NCBI GenBank assembly: GCA_017871115.1
Contig: JAFCIZ010000007.1
Coordinates: forward strand, 1,178,001-1,242,000
Reading direction: 5' to 3'
DNA: 64,000 nucleotides
DNA from: Cunninghamella blakesleeana
Taxonomy: Eukaryota; Mucoromycota; Mucoromycetes; Mucorales; Cunninghamellaceae
Of this stretch, positions 1-13,642 are shown piece after piece. The position numbers were made by a program, and so were the translations under genes. The notes under the pieces are model-generated. The model was not told the DNA's origin and searched no databases. It worked only from the letters and a program-made list of their open reading frames with translations. Positions within the stretch are counted from its first letter, which is position 1; each line of letters starts with the position of its first letter.

Positions 1-1781
1 CTAACTTACCGGCACGAGCACGAGTAGCTAAATCACGAACTTGAGATGAAATATCTGATAAGCCTTTAGTTTCAGCAGAAGCGATAATAGGTGTGATTAA
101 ACCAGATGGAGTAGCAACAGCAACACAGACATCAGATGTATTGTATTGACGAATATAATCTCCTTGCCAGGCAGCATTGACTTCAGGTACCTTCTTCATA
201 CTTAATGCAGCAGCCTTTACAATGAAATCGTTGACTGATAATTTATATTTACCTTCAGCACTGGAGTTTAATACTTGGCGTAATTTGTTGGTCTTATCCA
301 TATCAATTTCAACAGTTAAGTAATAATGAGGAAGTTGTTGTTTGGATTCAGTTAATCTGGAAGCAATAATCTTACGCATGTTGGAAGCTGGGATATCAGT
401 GAAAGCATCACCAGTGCTGGATTGAGGAGCATAAGCTGGTGTGACAGGTGCAGAGGCAGTAGTGGTGGTAGATGCTGTAGTAGTAGTTGTAGCTGAAGCT
501 ATTTTTTTATAAGAGTTAAAATAAAAAATTAATTTGTTTTCTCTAAATAGCAAAGTTTTTTTTTTTTTCTATCTTCTTATTTTTTTTAATTTATAAATAT
601 ATATATTACCAGGCTTGAAGTTATCAACATCTTCTTTAACAATACGTCCAGATGGACCACTACCTTGAATTTCAGAAATGTTAAGACCGCGTTCCGATGC
701 TGTTTTCTAAAAGTGTAAAATATTAAGACATTTTTAAGTTAAAATTAAAAAAAAAACGCGGATCTTTAAAAATTGTTTTTTTTAAAAAATATATATCATA
801 TTTTTATATAAATATAGAATGATGAAATCACTTACCTTAGCATAAGGACTGGCCTTTACGCTACCAGAAGATTCAGTATTAGCAGGGGTAGAGGCAGTAG
901 TAGTAGAAGTAGATTGTTCAGAAGTAGCTTCGGGCTTGGATTCAGTAGGAGCAGCAGCAGCAGGAGCAGAACCACTGGATTCAAGATCATCTAAAGTGAA
1001 AGATTCGAAAGCAGCAACAGATTCTTGGTCATCTACTAAAATAGCAATAGGTTTACCAACGGAAACGTCTTTAGAGCCAGTATCGGCTAAAACCTTGGCT
1101 AAGAAACCTTCTTCTTGACATTCAAAATCCATTTGAGCTTTATCAGTTTCAATTTCTACTAAAACATCACCAGGTTGAATTTCATCACCTACCTTCTTTT
1201 GCCAAGCACCAATACCACCTTGAGTCATACTATTTCAATATATATTATTATCATTTAAAAAAAGATATCTAACTTTACTATCATAATAAAATGAAATAAA
1301 AATAAAAAAAATAAAAACTTACGTAGGTGAAAGAGCGGGCATGGCAATAACGTTATGAGAAGGGAAAGCTAAATAATAATAATAATAATAATAATAGTAG
1401 ATTAATAATATATTCTTAACTAAACTCTTTATATGCTTAAAAAATATTTTTATCACTCTCTATTTATTATTATTATTAATATTATTATTATACTTACATT
1501 TGGAACTATATAAACGAACATCTTTGTTAATTAAAGGAGTGGCCATAGCACGAAGGGCAGTTAAATTAGAACTAAAATAAAAATGGTATATTTAGTATAT
1601 ATATTACCACTATTATATATTATATATTGTACGATGTTAATTACTTTGGCATAGAAGAAAATTGACGTGCTTTTGTGGTTAATAAAGGAATAGCACGAGA
1701 ACTGACTCTAGCGGCCATTACGCGAGTAGATTGCATAGATTCAGCAAGTTTGAAAAATTGACGTCTAGTGGCAGAAGACAT
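1..1781 (-). CDS. LAT1: Dihydrolipoamide acetyltransferase, pyruvate dehydrogenase E2 (C-terminal part outside window)
   Basis: E2 core of the mitochondrial pyruvate dehydrogenase complex; moves acetyl groups from its lipoyl arm to CoA. Exons by hand (minus): 1781-1645, 1571-1498, 1368-1323, 1229-836, 706-610 and 498 to the left edge; phases agree. The N-terminus is rich in R, S and T with no acid cluster, a plausible mitochondrial presequence. Then come the lipoyl domain (MPALSPTM, lipoylated Lys in [10 protein letters not shown]), an Ala/Ser/Thr/Pro linker, the E1/E3-binding domain (SPYAK, then [13 protein letters not shown]), a second linker, and the start of the catalytic acyltransferase domain ([21 protein letters not shown]). 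The end with the HxxxDG motif lies left of base 1. Start chosen as the first ATG giving a presequence. The family is clear; E2 of PDH is preferred over other 2-oxo acid E2s because of the SPTM lipoyl start and the E3-binding sequence. Confidence 0.93.
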
Positions 1782-3215
1782 GACTACTCTATTAAAGCTA
1801 ATTTTTATGTAGAAAAAAAAAAAGTTAAAGAAAGAAGAAAAAGAAGAAAGAAATGTATTTTTTATTTTTGTTGGGAAAAAGGATTGAATTTACGGGAAAA
1901 TTGAAAAATTTTTTATTTTCAGATTTTTTAAAGCATATCTCTCCTTCCGAATTATAATAAGGATATATATTTTTTATACCCCCAAAAAAAATATTGTGAC
2001 TTAATTATACAAGTAAAAAAAAGTACGCCTTTTACATCCGTTTTTTTCCTATACTGTCCTTCTCTCGTTAAATCTAGTCTTTTTTTATTCTCTCTCTCTC
2101 CTTTTGTTCTTTTTTAAAAAAAAAAACTTTTTTTATCTTTTATTATATTAAGTCGATAGATAAAATAATGTAATAATACATGTATATTTCACAAATCATA
2201 TATTCTTTTCGATAAAATATAAGCAGTATCGGAAATCGAAATCTACCAATTACAATAGCCATTTTTAAAGGTTAAAATTAAAAGCTGCTTTCTTTGTATA
2301 GATAATAAAAAAAAAGAAATGATGGTACAATGATATATTTAATATTAAAATATGTTTATATATATTAAAAAAAGTAGTCGATAATAATAATGAAAAAAAT
2401 AAAAAAAGACCTGTGATTATCTTTTTCCAAAAAGCGAAAATTTTAATGATCTACTATTTTATCTCCATTTTTAAACTTTATATACGTAACCAAAAGTCAA
2501 TATAAATTAACTTTATTTATCTTTATAAACTATTGTGTCAATTAGATGGCTATTAAGTATTTATTAATGACAATTTTTATTCGAATCAATTTTTATTACC
2601 ATTGCACTCTAACAATAATTTATAGATTTTGTATTTTTATGATTTTAAAATTGTTACGAATGGGTTGAAAAGACAGTACCCAAAAAGGAAATAACATTTG
2701 CATTAATAGTACGTAGTCAGTAGTTTTATTTTTTTAAATAATAATGCGTACGTATAAAACCGTAACCATGGCTCGAAACTATTATATATATATAGTTATG
2801 TATGTATTACGTATTGATTATATGCATTTTAAAATCATATCGTTGGCAAAGTTAAAAGGAAATATATGTATTATTTTTTTTATAAAAACATTCGTAATAC
2901 TCATCAATATAAATCGTTGATTATCATAATAAAACATAACAAAATGAGTTTTAGTAAATGATGCGTTCGTATATACCCATTTTTAAAAAAGTTTGTAAAA
3001 TAGAAAATACAGCAAGTAACATAGTAAACAAACTAAACTAAAAGGAAAGTTAATTATCTACTCCTTAAAAAAAGGGGGCTACTTACTCATTAAAAAGCTT
3101 TTTTTTGCACATAATCTTATTTTTTTATTCTTCTTTTACCTTTTTTTCATTCCATTTTTTATACATTTTAAAGAATACTAATATTAATATCAATAGTACT
3201 ATTAAACAATAGTAA
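1782..3215. other. Divergent intergenic region, no gene seen
   Basis: About 1.4 kb between the divergently transcribed PDH E2 and IML2/TTC39-type genes. It has many A/T homopolymers and pyrimidine-rich stretches near both starts. No open frame with recognisable protein content was found on either strand. It probably carries both promoters. Confidence 0.5.
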
Positions 3216-3858
3216 ATGAATATAGATTCACTATTTAACAATTACCCAGTTAAATCTCCGACACTTACTGATTCACCGTTACTAGCATCATCCACTTCAA
3301 AAAGAAAAATGAAAATGAGAGGATCTTATCAACCTATAAATAATACAGATAGTAATTCAGATATATCAGATATATACATCGAACCTTTACAACATGAAAG
3401 TAACCCTATGCTATTGGATCAAGTTAACTCAACAACTTGGCCTGATTCATTATCTATATCTAGTCAAATAGATCAGCATCAAGAATTTGATAATAACTTA
3501 GGTATAGAAGACTGCTATAATTATATTAACTCGGAAGATCGTATTAGAGAACGCTGTAGTAGAGAGTTTGAAGGATCTATTGATGGCTCTATGCAAGGTG
3601 ATTTAGATTGGGAAAACGATGATGATGATCATAATCAATATTCCATGTTGATCTCTGTACCACAGCCACAGCTAATCCCTCCCAATGATTTAAACCCCAG
3701 ACAACAAGAAGAAGCAGATCAGCCTGTACGTGAAGGGATGCGCTATTTATTTGATAATCGATTTGCTCGTGCAAAAGCCATTTTTCAATTAAATTCTAGT
3801 AGGTAATTATAAGTATGAATATGAATAGATAATATTATACTATCACAATTATATTTAT

Positions 3859-3900
<42 letters not shown>

Positions 3901-5994
3901 GTGATCCTTTATATTCCCTTGGACTAGGTGTTATGGCTTTTATGAAAGCAATTATGGTAATATATATATATATATATATATATATATCTTCGTATTAGAT
4001 GTTTAATTTATTTTTTCTTTTCCTTTTTTTATTTAGTCACATAGAGATCGTGACATACAATTAGCAACACAAACACTAAATACAACTTATATGATTGCTC
4101 AAGCACAAATTGATAATACAAAAAAAAGAAAATCAAAACCTATGTCATCTTTTGCAAAATATTTTAGTGAAAACATAACAGTAAAGAATGATCCAACTTT
4201 TATTGCTAACGGTATATTACGTGCACATGTTATTAAAGCTGAAGCAAGTTTATTAATGGGTATATTACAATTATTACATGAATCAATAGTTAATTATATA
4301 AAGTGCTGTGTATATTTAAGGAGAGGTAAATAGAAATAATAATGACAATAATAATAATAGTCATAATAATGATAAACAATATAAATTACTTATGTAGTGG
4401 TTTTCTTTTTTCTCTTTTTATTAAAAAATAATAATAATACAATTAATAATACAATTAGCATATAAAAATTATAATATAGTTTGGAAAGAATATAAAAAAA
4501 TGGGACAAGAATATACAAAATATATGGATTGTGATACTGTATCAGGAATTCAATTTGGTATTGGGGCCGTGCAACTAATATTATCATCTATGCCAAAAAA
4601 ACTTTCTCAGATAAATTCCATATTAGGCTGGGACTATAATAAAGGACTGGGATTAAGTTTATTAAAACTATGTATACAATGCCGTGGTATACGCTCAAGT
4701 TTATCATCCATCATGTAATATATATATATATATATATTATCTATTAAATTTTATATAGTAATCTCATTTTTTTTATTTTTTTAGATTACTTTCATATTAT
4801 ACTATTTTAACATCATTTACGCCACAGTTATATACCGAAGAATATTTAGAACCAGCGATAGAGTGTTTAACAGGAGCACAAAAACAGCATCCAAAATCAT
4901 GTATATTTTTATTTTTTGCAGCCAAATTAGCACGTATAGCCAACAACCTTACTTTAAGTAGCCAATCATTCCATTTCGCAGCAGAATCAAGTAGAGGAGA
5001 ATGGGGTGAATTGGCAATCAAACAATTAGCCGATTATGAAATAGCATTTAATGATACTTTGCAATTAAATTGGGAAGATGCATTGGCCAATTTTTCTTAT
5101 CTACACCAACAAGGCTATTGGTCAATTGCTTTCTCAAAATATATGATGGGCGCTTGTTATGAAATGATGGGGAAGAGGACAGAGTCTATCTTAGCTTTTG
5201 CTGAAATTCCACAATTAATCCAACGCACTATTGCCACAAATCATGTCAGTAGTGGAAATCCCACTACACCTCATTTATACGTAGATTGTTATATTCAAAA
5301 AAAAGTCGACCGGTTTCAACAAGGAGGTTACCAATATATGGATTTATATCTTCCCGCTCTAGAAATGCTATTGTTGTGCAATTTATATGAATGGATGGAT
5401 AAATTAAGCTTAGAGCACTGTCTGACGATTGTTCAGTATACACTTGAATTGATTTATGAAAGAGAAAAACTAGAATATAACTTACGTCTAAAGGAATTAA
5501 TGCCATCTACTTTACCACCTAATTATTACGATCATCGTGCCGTTTTGTTACTTATCAAAGCTACTATTTTTAATGCGTTAAAAAAACCCCAAGAATGTAT
5601 ATCTCATCTTAATTGGATTATTGATCATCAGCAACATATTAAACACGATTTATGGGTTATTCCTTACGCTTACTGGGGTAAATAAAAAAAATAAAAAAAA
5701 AAGATAAATCACCTTTTAATTTTAAAATGAATTATAAAGTACTAATTCGTTATTCTGTTTTTACTATTAATATTAATAGAATCAGGTGTAACTTGTTGGC
5801 ATTTAGGAAAGTACAAGAAAAGTAGAGAATTATGGCAAAAGGCTTCCAATTGCTCTAATTATGACTTTGAACATAGATTAACTATTCGATTAAGTCTGGC
5901 CCTAAATAAATGTGATGATATGGGTATTGCCTATAAATATAAGTCAGTAAAGGGAAAGAGTTCAAATGGTAGGAAGAGAATGCCCCTTGCATAA
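3216..5994 (+). CDS. IML2/TTC39 family tetratricopeptide protein
   Basis: Six exons: 3216-3802, 3902-3956, 4037-4325, 4459-4714, 4785-5677, 5780-5994, giving 764 residues with consistent phases. The first ~160 residues are acidic and Ser/Asn-rich. The DUF3808 region starts at the text EGMRYLFDNRFARAKAIF, followed by SLGLGVMAFMKAIM, which match the family's first helices. Later parts (GIQFGIGAVQLILSSMPKKL, ILGWDYNKGLGLSLLKLC, SYLHQQGYWSIAFSKYMMG) are the usual TPR-like helices. The last exon (SGVTCWHLGKYKKSRELWQKA) is the C-terminal repeat. In yeast, Iml2 is a cytosolic/mitochondria-associated protein linked to inclusion-body clearance and lipid droplets; animal TTC39 proteins act in lipid metabolism. 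The function here is inferred from family only. Several introns hold long (TA)n runs. Confidence 0.85.
3867..3898. repeat. (TA)n microsatellite in intron 1 of the IML2/TTC39-type gene
   Basis: Uninterrupted AT dinucleotides; a second run is in the next intron (about 3960-3987). Confidence 0.9.
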
Positions 5995-6299
5995 ATAGAT
6001 TTAAACTTTTATTATTTATTCTATCATTGGGTTTTAGTATATTAATTTTTCATTGGATTTATTACATATTATTATTATTTATATAAATAGAAGGAAATAG
6101 TGCTATTTTCTAGACCTTTTTTTTTCCACTATCACTCCTTTTTTTTAATTTTTAATTTTTTTTTCTTTATTTTGTAAACTTTACTTTTTCTTTCTTGTTC
6201 TTATTCTTGTTGATTATTTTTATTCTATTTATATTCAATACATATATATATATATATATTTTACATTTACATTATTATATATATATATATATATATACT

Positions 6300-6332
<33 letters not shown>

Positions 6333-7170
6333 CTATTGGGTGTACATGAATTAAAATAAGATAATTTATACAATTCTAGATAATAAACATGTACATCAGT
6401 CTTGCGGAATTCTTCATTTATTCTCTTGAAAAAGGAATTAAACTCGAGGATTATATACTTTTTTTGACATAAACTTTGTCCTACTTAATCGGAGATAGAC
6501 CGAAGGTCTAAACTCAGGCCAAAATATTACATTTGAAAACTCACCAGTTAGCTTTTCGAAAAAAGAATTGATCTTTTAATTATTTGTTAATATAAAAAAA
6601 TGAATGAAATAGATAATACTAATATCAATATTATATTATCTGTATTATATAATTTATGATTTTATTTATTTTTGATAAAGAGTTTTAAAAAAAGAAATCG
6701 AATATATAAACATAATAATTCCTTTCTTCTTTTTTTTTTTTTTGATAAAAATAAAATACCAATAATAATATGCAATAATTATTAAAAACAACTATAAATA
6801 ATGCCTTTATTATCTTTTTTTTTTTTTGTAAATCATTTTCATTTATTGTATAAACAAAAAAAGATAATACACGAGGTCATTATATAGCTTTGTCAACTAT
6901 TACAGACCATTTTTATTATTATTATTTGGGAATCAGCGTTTATCCAAAAAAAGAACTTAAATTGGGTTTTATTAATATGTAGTAAAAGATACAAGTATAG
7001 GTTGCTTGTGCAACCCTTCATTTTATTTTTATATCTACTATACTTTCATTAATCTTTTTTTTTCTTTTTCTTTTTCTTTTTTCTTTTTTCTTTTTCATTT
7101 TCATATCATCTTATTTTTTTTTTTTCTCTCTTACTCTTTATATATATTTAAATATATATATTTTAATAAA
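5995..7170. other. Intergenic region with a (GT)n tract, no gene seen
   Basis: Sequence between the IML2/TTC39-type stop and the secreted-protein start. It contains (TA)n runs near 6240 and 6275, a (GT)n run at 6302-6331, several T10-12 tracts, and a strong C/T-rich stretch (7040-7140) just before the next start, typical of a fungal core promoter. No coding signal seen. Confidence 0.5.
6302..6331. repeat. (GT)n microsatellite
   Basis: About 14 uninterrupted GT units, the only long GT tract in the window. Such purine-pyrimidine alternation can adopt Z-DNA and is usually length-polymorphic. Confidence 0.9.
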
Positions 7171-7892
7171 ATGAAGCTCGCTTCCTATCTTACACTTTTT
7201 TTTGCTACAATTTTCGCCATTGTATGTGCTAATGAAATCAATTCTGGGGTTGCTAAAGTCATGAAATTTGAAAATGAAAGCGAATTAATTAAACGTGGTG
7301 GACGTGGTACTTGGTAAATAATCATCATATTGGCATATACGATATATTATATTTTTTTTAAAAAAAATCAACAATAAATTAGCAATATACAATACTAATG
7401 ATATTAATATATACTAATTATAATAGGTATACAGGCAGTGATTTAAAGAATGCTGCTTGTTACGGCCGTAAGGGTCTTCCAGCTTACTCTGCTACTGTTC
7501 ACTCTATGATTGGAGCTATGGTATTTTTATTATTTTTTTTTTTTTTTTTACATTTATATATATATATATATATATATTTATTTATTTATTTATTAATGAA
7601 CTTTTTTTTTATATATATATAAATTTATATGTTTGTATATATAAATTAGGCTATGCGTGAATTCGAAAACTGTTACAAGTGTATGAAAATAACCAATAAT
7701 CAAAATAAATCACGTAGTGTTGTTGTTAGAATTGTCGATAAATGTGCTGGTTGCAAGGTTGGTAAAGCTATTGATTTAACTCCAGCTGCTTTTAAAAAGT
7801 TAGGTAGTCTTGACCTTGGTGTTCTCGATATTAGCTGGAAGCCTGTTAAATGTACTGGCTCCAAGTTATATCCTAGCAAACCTAAATTTTAA
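7171..7892 (+). CDS. Small secreted double-psi beta-barrel (expansin/RlpA-like) protein
   Basis: Three exons, 7171-7313, 7427-7520 and 7650-7892, give 159 residues. Residues 1-20 are a clear signal peptide (hydrophobic LTLFFATIFAIV). A short propeptide ends at Lys41-Arg42, a Kex2-type site, and the mature part starts GGRGTWYTG. The rest is a RlpA-like double-psi barrel: RGTWY, CYGRKGLPAYSATV, FENCYKCMKI, then VVVRIVDKCAGC and IDLTPAAFKKLG with LGVLDISWKPVKC. The Cys pairs and the Asp of VDKC are typical of fungal expansin-like/barwin-like proteins. There is no C-terminal carbohydrate-binding domain, so it is the single-domain form. It is probably extracellular and wall- or surface-acting; the substrate is unknown. 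The frame is also open upstream of 7171, but the ATG at 7171 gives the signal peptide and follows a T-rich promoter. Confidence 0.88.
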
Positions 7893-8884
7893 AAAATAAA
7901 TAAATCGAATGCATTTTATACTTTGATAGAGTATCTTTTTATTACTATTGTTATTTTTAGTATACAACCAATCATTATTATAATCATATACATATATTAT
8001 ATTCCTTTCTCTAATTTTAATAAATAAATAAATGAATTTAATTGTCTAAAATTAGTTTACCTTCATTAAACAAATGAAATCTTTGCGCCCTTTTAAAAAT
8101 TTAACTAATAAAATTATTTAAATCTTTACAAGTTTAATAAGGTAATCATATTTTTGTTATTTTAATAAATTTCAATCACATTATTATAAAATAAATCATA
8201 ACAAAAAGTATGCTTAAAAGAGAGTATTTTTTATAAAATACAATTGGTCATAAGTTGAGAAATCAAATTTATTAAGAAAACTTAATCATCACAGTAGCTT
8301 GTAGACAGGCGCATAGTTTTGAAAGGACGAAAGTATTCCTGTTATGTTAGCTGCATGTCCCCAAATGAATAAATATTGATGAGAGAATACAGCCGTCCAA
8401 ACCTCAATGGCCTGTAATAAATTGATCTTAAATTATACTTTTTTGGTGAACAGCGGACAACAGCAAAAGAGAACATGAATAATGATATTTTAATTGACAA
8501 AAAGCTTTTACCTTAAAAAACCTACAGCTTTATTTAGCTTGTTCAGAAAAAAAAAAGCCTTTCTTTGTTAATTTGAGTACATTATCATTTTTTTTTGTTT
8601 TGAAAATATATCTAGTGTGTTACCAAAAAATACTTTTCAACCATTTTTCTATAATAAGCTAGGTAATAACTGTATTTATGGCTAGAAGCCTAGGAACACA
8701 CATAGCGCTTTACACTTTCTCTTTTGAAATTTCGAATTTTTTTTAAATGCTTCGTTGACAAGCTATTCTTTCTCTCTTCTTTTTAATGATAAATATTTTA
8801 TTCCTTTTTAATTCATATTGAGATTACTATCCATCTAAATAGCATGAGTTTTTATTTTAAAATAATATAGTACAAGGGTTAGTG
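7893..8884. other. Intergenic region, no gene seen
   Basis: About 1 kb between the secreted-protein gene and the dead transposase. No recognisable protein in either strand. Part of it may belong to the decayed Tc1-type element that follows, but I could not define its terminal inverted repeats. Confidence 0.4.
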
Positions 8885-9667
8885 ATATGACTAAAAAAAT
8901 TTCTGTTACTAGAACAGTTTCTAGTGTAACAAAGAATTATAGAGATTCTGCATGTTTTGAACGTAAGAAAAATTCGGGGTGACTAAATGTTCTTAATAAA
9001 ACTAGTGAAAGTGCTCTGGTATTTCCAATAAAAAAAAAAGGAATATTCACCTGGCTGGTATTACTAAAAGTACTAGTAATAATTGCCTCTCTAGTACGAT
9101 TAGAAAAGTCTTATATATGTAGTGTACTATCAGAATGGAGTTGGTAGATTAGGCTGTTTGAATCTATGTTCCAAAATAGTAGAATCTCAGTACTGGTATG
9201 AGATGCTATTTAATATGATAAAAAAATAAAGCTTGGAATTTTTGAAAGAGAGAATAAAAGGATCGATGCATTAAATGTACTATCAAGGATTACATTTAAA
9301 TTGCTAATGAAGGTTCCTTGATGGTATTTATTCAAGAAAATGGAAATGGCTTGCATTAATCAAGGATAATGCTTTAACCAACAAAAGAAAATCAGCAAAG
9401 GAGTGAGATTTAGAAAATACAGTTAAAATACTAACCTTACCAGCAAGATGCCCTTATTTAAATCCATTTAGCAATCTTTAGAAGAAAATAAAGGATAATA
9501 TTCATTCAAAGTTCCATTCCGAAATGAATATAAAGAAAATCAAAAACTTAATAAAAAAAATATGGAATGATTTAGTGCCATTTAGTTGGAATCATTTAAT
9601 CGAATCAATGCCAGAACGCATGAAAGGAATGATTAAAAATAAAGGCTTATTAGTTGGGCTGTGGTAA
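8885..9667 (+). pseudogene. Decayed Tc1/mariner-type transposase
   Basis: Broken by stops and frameshifts, but the order of Tc1 landmarks is kept. Near 8910-8975 a helix-turn-helix end reads TVSSVTKNYRDSACFERKKN. Near 9350-9380 the text IKDNALTNK stands where active elements have QDNA-P-H. Near 9430-9500 LPARCPYLNPFSNL*KKIK matches the PARSPDLNPIENLW block, with the catalytic Asp lost (Y) and Trp replaced by a stop. Near 9565-9645 WNDLVPFSWNHLIESMPERM and IKNKG match the C-terminal SMP-R---I--KG block. It cannot encode an active enzyme. The recipient of the old insertion is the gap between two unrelated genes. Confidence 0.78.
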
Positions 9668-10478
9668 TGATTCTTTTGATTTTTTTATAAATAATTATGA
9701 TATTAATATGAAGTTTAAATATTTTAAATAAAAATATAAATGCTAGTATTTTTTATTTTTTATTTTTATAGTTTTTTGTAAAGCTATATTTTTCAAAAGA
9801 GGAAGTAGGCAATACACATCTTTTGTAGGTTTCTAATAATTTACTTTTTTACATACGAATTTTTTATAATGCAAAATATACAGAACTTCTGAGTTTGTAG
9901 TGCGCATATTAAAAAATAAGTGCAAAAATCAAAGTAAAAATCCTTTGTTGGTATTCTTAGAAGATTCAATTACATCTAAATACAAAAAAAAAAAGGATGA
10001 TTCAATTACATACTCCATATTTTTAATGAAATAGTAATAAAAAGAATAAATAAAAATCGAAGGGAAATATATTTTACAAGTAAAATATTATGTTAGCATT
10101 TCTTCTTTTTTTTTTCTTAGATTTTTAACTTTATTTTTTTTTTAATTTCTACTTGCTATTTGCCTAATCTTTTAATAGGCTCTCAATATCAAAAAGATAA
10201 AAAATAGGTTGTAAAAAGGAAAAAAATGTAAGGAAAAAAAAAAAAAGTATATTGCAAAAGCCCCGACTGACTTTTAATTACAGAAACTGATGTTCCGGTC
10301 ACGACAGTTTTGTAATTTTTTTTAATTTCTTTCGCTCATTTATTTTCTAGCACTCTTATTTTCTTTCGTTCTTTTTTAATTCTTTATACCATTATTTTTA
10401 TTTTTTATTATAATTAACTATTGACGGGTTTTTTTAATAGTACATATATATATATATATTTCTTATTCGTATGCTGCT
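9668..10478. other. Intergenic region and SET2 promoter
   Basis: Homopolymer-rich sequence after the dead transposase; the last ~200 bases before SET2 are T/C-rich. No gene seen. Confidence 0.45.
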
Positions 10479-12441
10479 ATGCTCGCCAAGTCTATCAATG
10501 GTGATGCACATTATGAATCAGTTTACATTGAAGAAAGAGAATATGAGGATATAACAGATCTACAAATGATTACAACAGGTAAATTTATCGATATCTTATT
10601 TAATTTTAAAAAAGAGAAATATAATATCAGTTAATTATTATAGATCATATTTATAATTTTAAAGTGTACTTGTTTAAAAATAAGCGTTATTGTGTAAAAT
10701 TAATCTTCGGGGGGAATTATACAATAGATGCATATTTTTTTTTTAAAAAAAGTATATTCTAAATAGTATTCTTTTTTATTTTTTTATTTTTATTTCCTTT
10801 TTATACACATATTCTTTATTTTTATTTAAGAAAAAACAAAAAGCATAAATATATATTATTCTTATTATTCTAATCGGTCTATTTCTTTTCTTTTTTATTT
10901 TATTTTTATTTTTCTAATCTTGGGGATTATTATATATTAATCTCTTTATATAAAAAAAAACTACTGGCGGAATTTACTATTTGATTATAAATATTCATTT
11001 TACATATATATTATTTAATGATTCTCCAGACATCAAAACAGATCTTGTAGTAGATGGATCACTTTATCCTTCGGCAACATCAGAAGCAATGGCTACATAT
11101 CAAAATATAAATGAAAACATCTATTTAGGTTCAGCAAATGGGAAATCAATTGCTGAAGAATCAATGCCTTGTGAATGTAAATTTGAACCTGGAATAGATG
11201 ATCTATCAGCAGCTTGTGGTGACGATGATACTTGTATTAATAGAATGATGTTTATGGAATGTATGGTACAGGATTGTCCTTGTGATCGCTATTGTCGTAA
11301 TCGTAGATTTCAATTAAAACAATATGCCCGTGTTGATGTTATTAAAACCGAAAAAAAAGGTTTTGGACTGAGAGCTTTGACTGATTTACCAAGGTAAGGA
11401 AAATATACATACATACATACACTTATATATATATATATGTATATAAATATTATATATTTAGGAATTTATCTATATATATTTATACTGTTTTTTTTTTGTT
11501 CGTTTTTTTTAGAAATGCTTTTATCATGGAATATATTGGTGAAGTTATTACAAATACTGAGTTCATTCGAAGAACAAGAGCCTATGAAATGGAAGGTTTA
11601 CAACATTATTATTTTATGACGTTAAAGACAGATGAAGTAAGTAAAATATAAAATACGTTATTATATTATATTTTAAAAAGGAAACTAAAAAATAAAAATG
11701 TGTATACGTATATATAAATTAGATTATTGATGCTACAAAAAAAGGTTGCCTTGCAAGATTTATTAACCATTCTTGTAATCCAAACAGTGTTACTCAAAAA
11801 TGGGTAGTTGGTAAAACGATGCGGATTGGTATATTTACAAAAAAGCCAGTAAAAGCCGGGACTGAACTAACATTTGATTATAAATTTGAGCGTTATGGGT
11901 AAACATATATATATATATATATATATATATAGATGAATAATTTATAAAGAAAAAAGAAACTAACAAAAAATACAATATATTTTTTTATAGTGCCATTGCT
12001 CAAAAGTGTTACTGTGGTGAATTAAATTGTAAAGGATATATAGGTGGTGCAACTAAAGTAGATGAAGAAGAAGAGGAAGAAGAGGAGCCATCTACCCCAG
12101 TTGATCAGGTTCTAGTAGATGAAATAAAGGATGCTGTCACATTAACACAAAAACGAATGCTTGGGAAGATACATAAAAGGCGGGAATCAGAACCATTACA
12201 CGAACCAGATGAAGTGCAGAAATTTGTTAAAAAGATGTTGGATTCAGTCGGTAAAAAAAAATTTGTCAACAAACTACTTAGAAGGTTGGAGCTTACAAAT
12301 GCAAATACTGCCATTGGAAGAGAATGTCTAAAAAAATTTGTGCGATTACATGGTTTGAAAATGCTGAAATTCTGGTTAGGTGAATGGAAAAATGATGAAG
12401 AAATCGTCGAAAAGGTAACTATTTTTATTTTCTTTTGATTT

Positions 12442-12473
<32 letters not shown>

Positions 12474-13609
12474 TGAAAACAATTAACAGTATTATAAATT
12501 AATACTTTATTTATAGGTACTTGGTGTATTGGAGCAATTACCATTAGCTAATCGAAATGGTTTAGAGGACTGCCAAATGTTTGATATTGTAGATAAATTC
12601 ACAACACATCAAAACGAAAATATCAGTAATTTATCAAAATCATTATTGGAAAATTGGCAAGATTTAAAAAGCGTGTATCGTATTCCTAAACGTGCCTATG
12701 TAGAACCAAAAGAAAGCACAAGTAATAAACGTAGAGAGCACCCAACAGATGATGAAGATTCATCATTATTACCAGCATTGAAACGATCATCATATTTTTC
12801 AACTCGAGAATACATTGATCCTGACGATGACTATTACGAATATTTAACTTATAATGCGGATATTGAAGAAATACAATTCAAGATGAATTTTCTACCTAGT
12901 GATAATATTCCTACAGCACCAAGAGCCATGCTTGAATCATCTTTGTATGGATATGGAACTTATCGAATGAATTGTGATCCCAGCTATGCTACAGGTATAG
13001 ATGAAAGCGACGGTGTAGATAATGTATATTCTGAAGATATACCTACAGGGCCAAGTGGCTATTCTTATTATGAAATGTATGGATATAGTGAAATTTACCC
13101 TCCTTCGACATCGTCACTATATTATGATACCGATAATACGAATACGAATAGCAACCCCACTACTGCTACTATTCCAGCCGCTAATTCAGCGAATATTGAT
13201 TCTGAACCTACTGAATCAATAGAAACATCTATACAGCAACAGCAGCAAACAAACAATAGTGCAGGTAGTACACCATCATCCACATCTAACCCTAAACTTC
13301 CAACCAACTGGCGTATGGCGACCACCGAAGATGGGAGTGTTTATTATTACCATAAAATCACTAATAAAACTCAATGGACATTCCCCGAAGAAAAAATTAG
13401 TTCAATAGAGGGTGTAGATCCTACTAAACTAGAAGATATTGTACAGCAAGCTATCATTAGAAACTCGCATTCTCCTTCAGTAGATGGTAGTCCTACATCG
13501 ACGAATATACATAAACAATCACAACCATTAAATATATCACCATCCTCTTCGTCACTTGTTAATATCAATAATCCTAATAGTAATAGCGGTGATAATAACT
13601 GCACTGACG

Positions 13610-13642
<33 letters not shown>

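Noticed and set aside
7006..7170. Upstream extension of the secreted protein
   Set aside because: The extra residues come from a T-rich promoter; the ATG at 7171 gives a proper signal peptide.
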